This document shows positions 27,101-35,441 of a stretch of DNA of 64,000 nucleotides, in pieces; within the stretch, counting starts at the first letter, position 1; the number at the start of each line of letters is the position of its first letter. The DNA comes from Piscinibacter gummiphilus. Its GTDB lineage: Bacteria > Pseudomonadota > Gammaproteobacteria > Burkholderiales > Burkholderiaceae_C. The notes below the pieces were generated by a model. It was not told the origin of the DNA, searched no databases, and saw nothing but the letters and a program-made list of their open reading frames with translations. Where the stretch lies: NCBI RefSeq assembly GCF_002116905.1, contig NZ_CP015118.1, forward strand, positions 5,828,001-5,892,000, in the 5' to 3' direction. Made by a program: the position numbers and the translations under genes.

Positions 27101-28059
27101 GACTTGAAGTGGTCGAAGGCGCCGAAGGTCATCGGGACCTCGGCGCCCGTGTGGTCGACGACGCGCACGCCCGCGCCCTGCTCGATGCGGCCGATGCGGG
27201 TGACCGGCACGCCGGTCTCGCGCGAGGCCTGGGCCACGCGGGCCGCGTGGGACGCCGGGGCGGTGAACAGCAGCTCGTAATCGTCGCCGCCCGCGAGGCC
27301 GCATTCGTACCGCAATGCAACCGGCTGCGCGGACAGGTCGGCGCTGCGCGGCAGCGCGTCGGCGTCGATGACGGCCGCCACGCCTGAGCGGCGCAGCACG
27401 TGGCGCAGGTCGCCCAGCAGGCCGTCGGAGATGTCGATGGCGCTGGACGCCACGCCGCGCAGCGCGAGGCCCAGCGTCACGCGCGGCTGGGGCTGCTCCA
27501 TCGCGAGGCGCACGCGCTCGAAGGTGTCGCCCGACAGCGCCGCGGTGCCGCGGAAGGCCTCGAGCGCGAGGCGGGCGTCACCCACGGTGCCGCTCACGTA
27601 GAGGTGGTCGCCGGCGCGCGCGCCCGAACGCAGCAGGGCCTGGCCCGCGGGCACTTCGCCGAAGACCGTGATGCAGATGTTGAGCGGGCCCTGCGTGGTG
27701 TCTCCGCCCACCAGCTCGCAGCCGTGGGCGTCGGCCAGCGCCAGCAGGCCGCGGGAGAAGCCGGCGAGGAAGGCCTCGTCGACCCGCGGCATCGACAGCG
27801 CGAGGGTGAACGCGACGGGCCGGGCCCCGCAGGCGGCCAGGTCGCTGAGGTTGACCGCGAGGGCCTTGTGGCCGAGGCGGTCGGGGGCGACCGTCGAGAG
27901 GAAGTGGCGGCCCTCCACCAGCATGTCGCTGGAGATGGCCATCTGCATGCCGTGGCCCGGCGCGAGCAGTGCGCAGTCGTCACCGACCCCGAGCACGGCG
28001 CGCTGCACCGGGCGGGTGAAGTAGGCGGCGATCAGGTCGAACTCGCCGAGGGCGCTCAC
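27097..28059 (-). CDS. thiL: Thiamine-monophosphate kinase
   Basis: ThiL makes the active cofactor TPP from thiamine phosphate, the last step after ThiDE. The 320-residue protein starts with GEFDLIAAYFTRP and has the ATP/Mg binding motifs VGDDCALL, DMLVEGRHF, VNLSDLAACGARP and GGDTTQGPLN. Its start overlaps the response regulator stop. No TPP riboswitch is seen in front of this locus, so it is not under the same control as the thiC operon. Confidence 0.96.
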   Translation of the reverse strand: MSALGEFDLIAAYFTRPVQRAVLGVGDDCALLAPGHGMQMAISSDMLVEGRHFLSTVAPDRLGHKALAVNLSDLAACGARPVAFTLALSMPRVDEAFLAGFSRGLLALADAHGCELVGGDTTQGPLNICITVFGEVPAGQALLRSGARAGDHLYVSGTVGDARLALEAFRGTAALSGDTFERVRLAMEQPQPRVTLGLALRGVASSAIDISDGLLGDLRHVLRRSGVAAVIDADALPRSADLSAQPVALRYECGLAGGDDYELLFTAPASHAARVAQASRETGVPVTRIGRIEQGAGVRVVDHTGAEVPMTFGAFDHFKS

Positions 28060-28745
28060 GTGGCCCCACCTCCGTGGTCGCGCAGCACGTTGGCGAGCTC
28101 CACGGCCGACTTCACGTCCATCTTCTCGAACACCCGGGCGCGATGGACCTCGACCGTGCGCACGCTGATGTTCAGCGCATCGGCGATCAGCTTGTTGGGG
28201 CGCCCGTCGATCACGCAGTGCATCACCTCGCGCTCACGTTCGGTGAGTTCGGCCAGGCGCCGCTGCACGGCCTGTTTCGCCCGCTGCCGGCCGATGGCGT
28301 CGGCACTGGCCTCCAGCGCCCGCTCGACCCGGTCGACCAGGGCGTTGTCGGAGAACGGTTTCTCGACGAAGTCGAACGCGCCGCGCTTGACCGCCGCGAC
28401 CGCGGTGGGCACGTCGCCGTGGCCCGTCAGGAAGATCACCGGCATCAGCGGCAGCAGGCCACGCTCGACGAGGCGGTCGAACAGCACCAGCCCACTGGTG
28501 CCGGGCATGCGCACGTCGAGCAGCAGGCAGCTGGGCGCGGCGGGCCAGGCGGCCTTGGCGGGGTCGACCTTGCCGGGCAGCGGGTGGGTGTCGAGCATGG
28601 CCTCGAACGCCTCGGCGCTGGCGAAGCCTTCGGACAGCAGCCGGCGGGACCGCAGCAGCCAGGCGAGCGCGTCGCGCACCACGTCCTCGTCGTCGACGAG
28701 GTACACCATCGGCAGTCCGAGCGGGGGTGACGGGGGGTAGGTCAT
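28056..28745 (-). CDS. LuxR/FixJ-type response regulator (DctR-like)
   Basis: The 229-residue protein has an N-terminal receiver domain with phosphoacceptor D77 in CLLLDVRMPG, acidic DDED near residues 18-21 and K129 in VEKPF. A C-terminal LuxR helix-turn-helix follows (LTEREREVMHCVIDGRPNKLIADALNISVRTVEVHR). A stretch of about 17 residues (54-70) before D77 is longer than in FixJ. The histidine kinase gene ends eight bases upstream. Adjacency to maeB suggests a C4-dicarboxylate role as in DctS/DctR of Rhodobacter, which is inference only. Confidence 0.88.
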   Translation of the reverse strand: MTYPPSPPLGLPMVYLVDDEDVVRDALAWLLRSRRLLSEGFASAEAFEAMLDTHPLPGKVDPAKAAWPAAPSCLLLDVRMPGTSGLVLFDRLVERGLLPLMPVIFLTGHGDVPTAVAAVKRGAFDFVEKPFSDNALVDRVERALEASADAIGRQRAKQAVQRRLAELTEREREVMHCVIDGRPNKLIADALNISVRTVEVHRARVFEKMDVKSAVELANVLRDHGGGAT

Positions 28746-28753
28746 GCGCCTGA

Positions 28754-30853
28754 TTATCGGTTCGACCGATCCGCCGCGGGATCGGTGTGTCGCGCCCGGG
28801 CGGGATGCGCCGGGCCGTGCGGCGCTTCCGCCGCCAGCGTGAACCTGAATTCTGCTCCCGTCACCCGGCCGTGGCCATCCTGGACGTTCTGGAAGTCCAG
28901 CACCCCGCCGTGCTGCTCGATCACCGTGCGGCACAGGCTCAGGCCGAGGCCCATGCCCTCGGTGCGGGTGGTGAAGAACGGGGTGAACAGGCGGCTGGCC
29001 ACCTCCGGGTCGACGCCCGGGCCGTGGTCGATGATGCTGAACGCGACCCAGCGCGGGTGGCTCTGGCGCACGCGGATGATCAGCTCCCGGCGGGCGAGCG
29101 GGATGTCACCCTCCATCGCCTGGATGCCGTTGCGGGTGAGGTTGAGCATCACCTGCTCGAGCATCGTGCGGTCGCAGATCACCCGCGGCACCGGCGTCGG
29201 CAGATCGATCTCGATGCGCGCGCCGCTCTTGCGCGCCTGCAGCCGCACGAGCGGGAGCACCGAGTCGATCAGGTGGTCCGCACGCACCGGCTCGTGGGCC
29301 TGCTCGCGGCGGCGCACGAAGTCGTGCACGCTCTTGATCACGCGGCCCGCACGTTCGGCCTGCTCGGCGATGCGCTGCGCGGCCTGGCGCAGCAGGCCCT
29401 GGGTCTCGGCGCCGGCCGGGTTCATGTCGGGGTCCGACATCAGGTTGAGCGAGCCCGCCGCATAGCTCGCGATGGCCGCGAGCGGCTGGTTCAGCTCGTG
29501 GCTCAGCAGCGAAGCCATCTCGCCCACCGTGGCGAGGCGCGCGGTGGCCTGCAGGCGTTCCTGCTGCTGGCGCGACATCTCCTCCACCTTGCGCTGCGCG
29601 CTCAGGTCGAGCGTCGCGCTCATCCAGCCGGTCTGGTGGCCCGCCCCGTCGACGAGCGGCGCCTCGTAGATCATCACCGGGAAGCGCGTGCCGTCGCGGT
29701 TCATGAAGACCGTCTCGAAGCCCTCGCGCGGGGGCGTCGTGCCGGCGAACCGCGCGGCCTGGCGCTCGAGGTACTCGGGCACCTTCTCGGGCGGCCAGTA
29801 CGACGGGATGTTCTGGCCGATGAGCTCTACCGCCGGGAAACCCACCATGTCGCAGAAGGCCGGGTTCACGTACGTGATGGTGCCGGTCATGTCCCGGGCG
29901 CGCAGGCCGGTGACGAGCGAGTCCTCCATCGCCTTGCGGAACGCGAGCGACTCGGCCAGCGCCGACTCGGCCTTCGCCCGCTTGCGCACGTCGCGCGCCA
30001 GCAGCGCCACGACCACGCCCAGCGCGAGCGACAGGCCCAGCACCAGCGCGGTGGTGAGGTTCGGGATCAGCTGCGGGCGCTGGCTGCTGCTGTCGACGCG
30101 CAACTGCAGCGTGATGCCCGGCAGGTCCACCAGCCGTTCGGACTTGAACACCCCGGCGCCGCGCGGCACCCCCGCCCGCGCCAGCCGCGTGCCGTCGCCC
30201 TCGACGAACGACAGCTCGTGCAGGCGCATCACGTCGCCCGGCACGACCTCGTCGAGCAGGCGCGGCAGCGAGATGGTGCTGACCATGAACCCGTCGGCGC
30301 GGCCCTCGTTGACCACGGGCATGCACAGGTCCACCACCTCCTGCCCCATCGCACCGGACATGGGCACGAAGTAGGTGCGCGAGTAGGCGGGACCGGCCTG
30401 GCGCTTCGCGGCGGCGCAGGCGAGGTCGGCCTCGAGGTCGAGGTCGTCGCGGACGATCTGGCTGAAGATGGGCTGCTGGAACGGCGAGTCGACCGCTCCG
30501 GTGAGCCGCATGTCCTCGTCCCGGCGCTCGACCCGAAGCAGCTCGCGCCGCGCGCGCAGCAGCGTCGCGCTCTCCTGGCGCCACGATTCGGGCGATGGGT
30601 CGTTCCAGAGCAGGGCCTGCAGGTTCTGCTGGTCGCGGCGCAGCGCCTGCTTCAGGTCGACGACCACGGCAGCGGCCACCCCTTCCACGTCCTCCTGCGC
30701 CCGGTTGCTCTCGAAGTTCAGCGTGAGCCAGACCAGCAGCGACTGCGCGACGAGCAGCAGCGTGACGAGCACGGCCCACAGCAGCGCCCGGCGGTAGCGG
30801 CGGGGCGGCCGCGCCAGTTCGGTGGGGTTCGGCATCGGCGGCGGGGGATTCAT
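28754..30853 (-). CDS. Membrane sensor histidine kinase with PAS domain (DctS-like)
   Basis: The 699-residue kinase has membrane helices at about 24-46 and 267-286 enclosing a periplasmic sensor domain, then a PAS domain (about 305-420). The HisKA motif has H452 in LLSHELNQPLAAI, and the HATPase domain shows NLTRNGIQAM, DHGPGVDP and GMGLGLSLCRTVIEQHGG. The domain order matches DctS/FixL-type kinases. It lies first in a leftward operon with its regulator and thiL-pgpA-pncC, and is divergent from maeB, so it may sense a dicarboxylate that feeds malic enzyme. Confidence 0.9.
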   Translation of the reverse strand: MNPPPPMPNPTELARPPRRYRRALLWAVLVTLLLVAQSLLVWLTLNFESNRAQEDVEGVAAAVVVDLKQALRRDQQNLQALLWNDPSPESWRQESATLLRARRELLRVERRDEDMRLTGAVDSPFQQPIFSQIVRDDLDLEADLACAAAKRQAGPAYSRTYFVPMSGAMGQEVVDLCMPVVNEGRADGFMVSTISLPRLLDEVVPGDVMRLHELSFVEGDGTRLARAGVPRGAGVFKSERLVDLPGITLQLRVDSSSQRPQLIPNLTTALVLGLSLALGVVVALLARDVRKRAKAESALAESLAFRKAMEDSLVTGLRARDMTGTITYVNPAFCDMVGFPAVELIGQNIPSYWPPEKVPEYLERQAARFAGTTPPREGFETVFMNRDGTRFPVMIYEAPLVDGAGHQTGWMSATLDLSAQRKVEEMSRQQQERLQATARLATVGEMASLLSHELNQPLAAIASYAAGSLNLMSDPDMNPAGAETQGLLRQAAQRIAEQAERAGRVIKSVHDFVRRREQAHEPVRADHLIDSVLPLVRLQARKSGARIEIDLPTPVPRVICDRTMLEQVMLNLTRNGIQAMEGDIPLARRELIIRVRQSHPRWVAFSIIDHGPGVDPEVASRLFTPFFTTRTEGMGLGLSLCRTVIEQHGGVLDFQNVQDGHGRVTGAEFRFTLAAEAPHGPAHPARARHTDPAADRSNR

Positions 30854-30947
30854 CGGATGAGTATTGCCGACCCGGCCGGGCCGGCTCTACGCAGTTTCGC
30901 GCATGTGCCGGCGGCCGCGCAGGAGTCGAATGCCGAACCCGGCACGG

Positions 30948-30972
30948 GTGTGCAGGAGCACACTCCTACAAT
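30948..30972 (+). promoter_or_regulatory. Candidate maeB promoter with palindrome
   Basis: A -10-like TACAAT (30967-30972) is preceded by the perfect inverted repeat GTGTGC, four bases, GCACAC (30948-30963). A second overlapping one pairs AGGAG with CTCCT. No good -35 is visible, which fits an activator- or repressor-controlled promoter in the gap shared with the histidine kinase operon. Confidence 0.4.
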
Positions 30973-31018
30973 CCCGACCCACGCTCCGTCGATCAGGACA
31001 TTCGCGAGAACCACCGTC

Positions 31019-33316
31019 ATGGCCAATGCTGAAGAAAAACGCGCCGAACTGCGGCGTGCCGCCCTCGAGTACCACGAGTTCCCCACGCCCGGCAAAGTGG
31101 CCATTGCCGCGACCAAGCAACTGGTCAACCAGCGCGACCTCGCGCTCGCGTATTCGCCCGGCGTCGCCGCGGCGTGCGAAGAGATCGTGGCCGATCCGGC
31201 GAACGCCTTCCGCTACACCTCCCGCGGCAACCTGGTCGCCGTCATCACGAACGGCACCGCGGTGCTCGGCCTCGGCGACATCGGCCCGCTGGCCGCGAAG
31301 CCGGTGATGGAGGGCAAGGGCGTCCTGTTCAAGAAGTTCGCCGGCATCGACGTCTTCGACATCGAGATCAACGAGAAGAAGGACCTCGACAAGCTGGTCG
31401 ACGTCATCGCCGCGCTCGAACCCACGTTCGGCGGCATCAACCTCGAGGACATCAAGGCCCCCGACTGCTTCTATGTCGAGCGCAAGCTGCGCGAGCGCAT
31501 GAAGATCCCCGTCTTCCACGACGACCAGCACGGCACGGCCATCGTGGTCGGCGCCGCGGTGCTGAACGCGCTGAAGGTCACGGGCAAGTCCATCACCGAA
31601 GTGAAGCTCGTCGCCTCGGGCGCCGGCGCCGCCGCGCTCGCCTGCCTGGGCCTGCTGGTCAAGCTCGGCGTGCCACGCAGCAACATCTGGGTCACCGACC
31701 TCGCCGGCGTCGTCTACGAAGGCCGCACCGAGCTGATGGACGAGGACAAGATCACCTTCGCGCAGAAGACCGACCAGCGCACGCTGGGCCAGGTCATCGA
31801 GGGCGCCGACATCTTCCTCGGCCTGAGCGCCGGCGGCGTGCTGAAGAAGGAGATGGTCGCGAAGATGGCGAAGCAGCCCATCATCCTCGCGCTCGCGAAC
31901 CCGACGCCGGAGATCCTGCCGGAGGAAGTCAAGGAAGTGCGTTCGGACGCGATCATCGCGACGGGCCGCACGGACTACCCGAACCAGGTCAACAACGTCC
32001 TGTGCTTCCCGTACATCTTCCGCGGCGCGCTCGACTCGGGCGCCACCACGATCACGATCGAGATGGAGATCGCCGCCGTCCACGCCATCGCCGACCTGGC
32101 CCAGGCCGAGCAGAGCGAGGTGGTGGCCGCGGCCTATGCGGGCGTGAACCTGAGCTTCGGCCCCGAGTACCTGATCCCGAAGCCGTTCGACCCGCGCCTC
32201 ATGATGAAGATCGCGCCGGCGGTGGCCCAGGCGGCGGCCGACTCCGGCGTGGCCACGCGGCCCGTCGCCGACATGGACGCATACCGCGAGAAGCTCAACA
32301 CCTTCGTGTACGCCTCCGGCACCACGATGAAGCCCATCTTCTCGCTCGCCAAGGGCGCGAAGAACCGCCGCGTCGCCTACTCGGAAGGTGAAGAGGAACG
32401 TGTGCTGCGCGCCGTGCAGATCGCCGTGGACGAAGGCCTCGCCCGCCCCACGCTGATCGGCCGCCCGGCGATCATCGAGCAGCGCTGCGAGAAGTTCGGC
32501 CTGCGCCTGCAGGCCGGCCGCGACTACGACGTCGTCAACGTCGAGCAGGACGACCGGTACCGCGACTACTGGCAGACCTACCACCGCATGACCGCCCGCA
32601 AGGGGGTCACGCAGCAGCTCGCCAAGATCGAGATGCGCCGCCGCCTGACGCTGATCGGCGCCATGCTGCTGCACAAGGGCGAGGTGGACGGCCTGCTGTG
32701 CGGCACGTGGGGCACCACCACGATGCACCTGAACTACATCGACCAGGTGATCGGCAAGCGCAAGGGCGCCAACACCTACGCGGCGATGAACGGGCTGATC
32801 CTGCCCGGCCGCATGGTGATGCTGGTGGACACCCACGTGAACTACGACCCCACCGCCGAGCAGCTGGCCGAGATCACCGTGATGGCGGCCGAGGAGATGA
32901 AGCGCTTCGGCCTGATGCCTCGCGCCGCGCTGCTGTCGCACAGCAACTTCGGCTCGAGCGCCCAGCCGTCGGCCGTGAAGATGCGCGACACGCTCAAGAT
33001 CCTCCAGGACATCGCGCCCTGGCTGGAGGTGGACGGCGAGATGCACGGCGACGTGGCCCTCGACGAAAAGGCCCGCGGCCAGATCATGCCGTTCAGCTCG
33101 CTGACCGGCGAGGCCAACCTGCTCGTGATGCCCAACATCGACGCCGCGAACATCAGCTACAACCTGCTGAAGACCGCCGCGGGCGGCGGCATCGCCATCG
33201 GCCCGGTGCTGCTCGGCGCGGCCAAGCCGGTGCACGTGCTGACGCCGTCGGCCACGGTGCGCCGCATCGTCAACATGACCGCACTGACCGTCGCGGACGC
33301 CAACGCCCTCCGCTGA
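31019..33316 (+). CDS. maeB: NADP-dependent malic enzyme with phosphotransacetylase-like C-terminal domain
   Basis: The enzyme decarboxylates malate to pyruvate and makes NADPH. The 765-residue protein has the MaeB layout: an N-terminal malic enzyme domain (about 1-420, with YSPGVAAACEEI, ITNGTAVLGLGDIGP and the FHDDQHGTAIV metal/substrate region). A catalytically altered phosphate acetyltransferase-like domain follows (about 430-765) and probably has an allosteric role. The frame stays open far upstream, but MANAEEKRAELRR is the conserved start. Confidence 0.95.
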   Translation: MANAEEKRAELRRAALEYHEFPTPGKVAIAATKQLVNQRDLALAYSPGVAAACEEIVADPANAFRYTSRGNLVAVITNGTAVLGLGDIGPLAAKPVMEGKGVLFKKFAGIDVFDIEINEKKDLDKLVDVIAALEPTFGGINLEDIKAPDCFYVERKLRERMKIPVFHDDQHGTAIVVGAAVLNALKVTGKSITEVKLVASGAGAAALACLGLLVKLGVPRSNIWVTDLAGVVYEGRTELMDEDKITFAQKTDQRTLGQVIEGADIFLGLSAGGVLKKEMVAKMAKQPIILALANPTPEILPEEVKEVRSDAIIATGRTDYPNQVNNVLCFPYIFRGALDSGATTITIEMEIAAVHAIADLAQAEQSEVVAAAYAGVNLSFGPEYLIPKPFDPRLMMKIAPAVAQAAADSGVATRPVADMDAYREKLNTFVYASGTTMKPIFSLAKGAKNRRVAYSEGEEERVLRAVQIAVDEGLARPTLIGRPAIIEQRCEKFGLRLQAGRDYDVVNVEQDDRYRDYWQTYHRMTARKGVTQQLAKIEMRRRLTLIGAMLLHKGEVDGLLCGTWGTTTMHLNYIDQVIGKRKGANTYAAMNGLILPGRMVMLVDTHVNYDPTAEQLAEITVMAAEEMKRFGLMPRAALLSHSNFGSSAQPSAVKMRDTLKILQDIAPWLEVDGEMHGDVALDEKARGQIMPFSSLTGEANLLVMPNIDAANISYNLLKTAAGGGIAIGPVLLGAAKPVHVLTPSATVRRIVNMTALTVADANALR

Positions 33317-33325
33317 CCGGACCTG

Positions 33326-33358
33326 CCTGGCGGAACGGGGCTTCTCCCCGCCGCCAGG
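33326..33358 (+). terminator. Stem-loop after maeB
   Basis: CCTGGCGG and CCGCCAGG form a perfect 8-bp stem. The interior can extend with CGGGG/CCCCG. Only a weak T-rich stretch follows, so termination efficiency is uncertain. Confidence 0.6.
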
Positions 33359-33487
33359 TGTCACACCTCTTTTCACGGCCCCGTAGAACTCCCTAGCCAC
33401 ACCACGAACCCCCAAGTCTCGTCGCGAATCAGCTTTGTGAGCACTTGCTCCCTCACACTGGCCGCTGCTCCATTTTGAGGCAGCGGC

Positions 33488-33516
33488 TTGAGCTTTTTCG
33501 CCCGATTCGGTAACAT
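33488..33516 (+). promoter_or_regulatory. Sigma-70-like promoter of the RNase gene
   Basis: TTGAGC (-35) and TAACAT (-10) are separated by exactly 17 bases, about 27 bp upstream of the GTG start of the barnase-like gene. Confidence 0.6.
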
Positions 33517-33543
33517 GACGGTTTGTCGTTCTAGGGATTACCC

Positions 33544-33969
33544 GTGTTCTTCACCGCTGGGTCGGCCATTCGGCAAGCCTCTAGCAAGTCAGGGCTCACC
33601 ATCCTCTTGGCAGCTGCAGCGCTGCTTGGCACCGCGGTTTCCCCCGCTTCCGCCAAGGGTCCTGCGACCGAGAGCCGGCTCCCAGTGGTCAAGGTCGACG
33701 ATCTCCCCATGCAGGCGGTGGACACCCTCCTGCTGATCCGCGAGGGGGGGCCTTTTCCCTATTCGAAAGATGGAGTGGTGTTCGGCAACCGCGAACGGTT
33801 GCTGCCCGCCGCGCCGCGCAGCTACTACCGCGAGTACACCGTGAAGACGGTGGGCGCGCGCGACCGGGGGGCCCGGCGCATCGTGTGCGGGGGCACCGAA
33901 GTGAAACTCCCCGACGCCTGTTTTTATACCGATGACCACTACGCGAGCTTTCGCCGCATCGTGAAGTGA
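33544..33969 (+). CDS. Secreted guanyl-specific ribonuclease, barnase/RNase Sa (N1/T1) family
   Basis: The 141-residue protein has a signal peptide (about 17-37, LTILLAAAALLGTAVSPASA) and a compact microbial ribonuclease domain. Family catalytic residues are visible: E97 in YREYTV, an arginine in RGARRIV, and H132 in YTDDHYASF. Two cysteines (C115 and C126) may form a disulfide. Translation starts at GTG, since no ATG precedes the signal sequence. The next gene encodes a barstar-like inhibitor, the classic pair that protects the producer from its own enzyme. Confidence 0.9.
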   Translation: MFFTAGSAIRQASSKSGLTILLAAAALLGTAVSPASAKGPATESRLPVVKVDDLPMQAVDTLLLIREGGPFPYSKDGVVFGNRERLLPAAPRSYYREYTVKTVGARDRGARRIVCGGTEVKLPDACFYTDDHYASFRRIVK

Positions 33970-34018
33970 TCACCGGTAGAGCGAAGTTCAATTTCTAGAC
34001 CTAAGGAGGAACGCGACC

Positions 34019-34414
34019 ATGCTGTTGCAGACAGTCCGTCCAAACATTGTTCAGTCGATACGCGCCTACCGCGTGGAAGACCTGCAGGAAGCCGCGCAGG
34101 CGGCCGGCCAGCATTTCCTCTACGCCAACCTGACTGCTGCGCAGAGCAAGCAGGACGTGATGGAGGCCATCGCCGAGTCCTTCCTGTTCCCGGCCCACTT
34201 CGGCAAGAACCTGGACGCGTTGTACGACTGCATGACGGACCTGGTCCACAAGTCGGGCAGCCAGCCCGGTTTCGTGGTCGTGCTGGAGCAGCTGCCCGAC
34301 AACCCGCGTTTCGACCGTGAAGCCCGCGAGCAGCTGCTCGACGTGTTCCGCGACACGGCCGACTTCTGGGCCGAGCGCAAGGTCCAGTTCCGGTGTTTCT
34401 ATTCTTTTCAGTAG
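34019..34414 (+). CDS. Barstar family RNase inhibitor
   Basis: Barstar-type proteins bind the RNase active site in the cytoplasm. The 131-residue product has the barstar fold signature ESFLFPAHFGKNLDALYDCMTDL, with helix 2 and the conserved NLDALYD that contacts barnase. The closing strand is FWAERKVQFRCFYSF. An unusually strong AAGGAGG ribosome binding site sits just before the ATG, which should favour inhibitor over the GTG-started RNase upstream. The two genes are 49 bp apart and likely co-transcribed. Confidence 0.92.
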   Translation: MLLQTVRPNIVQSIRAYRVEDLQEAAQAAGQHFLYANLTAAQSKQDVMEAIAESFLFPAHFGKNLDALYDCMTDLVHKSGSQPGFVVVLEQLPDNPRFDREAREQLLDVFRDTADFWAERKVQFRCFYSFQ

Positions 34415-34449
34415 CCCGCTCCCAAGAACAAGGGTCATGGGAGCGGGCT
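34413..34449. repeat. Perfect 12-bp inverted repeat after the barstar gene
   Basis: AGCCCGCTCCCA and TGGGAGCGGGCT flank a 13-base loop right at the barstar stop codon. No T tract follows on either strand, so it is more likely an mRNA-protecting stem or protein site than an intrinsic terminator. Confidence 0.7.
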
Positions 34450-34609
34450 GCGGAAACGGCCCAGATCACGACGGACAAGCCGGCCAAGCCGGCTTCGAAG
34501 AACGCCGCCAACGCGAACTTCGGCATGAACATGCCGATGATGAGCAGCGCGTTCGACACCTCCATGTGGCTCAGCGCCGCCTGACGAGGCGTCCCGCCAC
34601 GATCGAATC

Positions 34610-34637
34610 AAAGCCCGCGTCCCGCGGGCTTTTTTTC
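34610..34637 (+). terminator. Intrinsic terminator after the RNase/barstar unit
   Basis: AAGCCCGCG, three-base loop, CGCGGGCTT and a run of seven T form a strong rho-independent terminator about 200 bp after the barstar gene. It stands before the convergent rsmA gene. The stretch in between has no gene I can support. Confidence 0.88.
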
Positions 34638-34651
34638 GTCCCGCCGTGGCC

Positions 34652-35422
34652 TCAGCCCTTGGCCGCCACCGCGGCGGCGAGCGCCAGGTACTCGGCCACC
34701 GGCACCTCCTCGGCGCGCCGGGTGAGGTCCACCTCGCCGCTGAACCCCCGCGCGTCGAGCCACTTGCCCAGCGTGTTGCGCAGCACCTTGCGCCGCTGCG
34801 AGAAGGCCGTGGTCACGAGTTCCCCCAGCAGCGCGGCGTCCACCCCCGGCGGCGGCGGCAGCGGGATCATGCGCACGATGGCGGAATCGACGCGCGGCGG
34901 CGGGTCGAAACACTCCGGCGGCACGTCGAGCACCGACTCGATCTCGTAGCGCCACTGCAGCATCACGCTCAGCCGGCCGTAGTCCTTGCTGCCCGGTGCG
35001 GCGGCCATTCGGTCCACCACCTCCTTCTGCAGCATGAAGTGCTGGTCGACCACGTGGTCCACCACCTCGAGCAGGTGGAACAGGATGGGCGTGGAGATGT
35101 TGTACGGCAGGTTGCCCACCACGCGCAGCTTCTGGCCGAAGGTGGCCGCCAGCCCGTGGAAGTCGACCTTCAGCACGTCGGACTCGACGACCTCGAGCTC
35201 GGGGCGCTTGCGCAGCCGGGCCGCGAGGTCGCGGTCGAGCTCGATCACCGTGAGCTTGCCGGAGCGGGCCACCAGCGGGTCGGTCATGGCGCCGAGGCCG
35301 GGGCCGATCTCCACCAGCGCCTGGCCGGGCCGCGGGTCGATGGTGTCGACGATGGCCTCGACCATCGCCCGGTCGGACAGGAAGTGCTGGCCGAAGCGCT
35401 TGCGCGGGATGTGGTTCACCAC
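34652..35422 (-). CDS. rsmA: 16S rRNA dimethyladenosine transferase RsmA (KsgA)
   Basis: RsmA dimethylates A1518 and A1519 of 16S rRNA late in 30S assembly. The 256-residue protein begins HIPRKRFGQHFLSD and contains the SAM-binding EIGPGLGAMTDPL, the DVLKVDF segment, and the NLPYNISTPILF motif. It follows surA by 19 bp. In many relatives pdxA lies between surA and rsmA; here it is absent. Confidence 0.96.
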   Translation of the reverse strand: MVNHIPRKRFGQHFLSDRAMVEAIVDTIDPRPGQALVEIGPGLGAMTDPLVARSGKLTVIELDRDLAARLRKRPELEVVESDVLKVDFHGLAATFGQKLRVVGNLPYNISTPILFHLLEVVDHVVDQHFMLQKEVVDRMAAAPGSKDYGRLSVMLQWRYEIESVLDVPPECFDPPPRVDSAIVRMIPLPPPPGVDAALLGELVTTAFSQRRKVLRNTLGKWLDARGFSGEVDLTRRAEEVPVAEYLALAAAVAAKG

Positions 35423-35441
35423 GGACGCACCCTCGTCGTCG

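Noticed and set aside
28787..31018. In-frame upstream extension of maeB by about 740 codons
   Set aside because: The extension is the antisense of the histidine kinase gene; the conserved maeB start is at 31019.
30887..33415. Long open frame (842 codons) antisense to maeB
   Set aside because: Low-complexity H/V/D/G-rich translation typical of antisense frames of GC-rich genes; maeB is certain.
33939..34565. Minus-strand frame with a hydrophobic N-terminus after barstar
   Set aside because: Most of it is antisense to barstar and becomes arginine-rich nonsense; no start signal.
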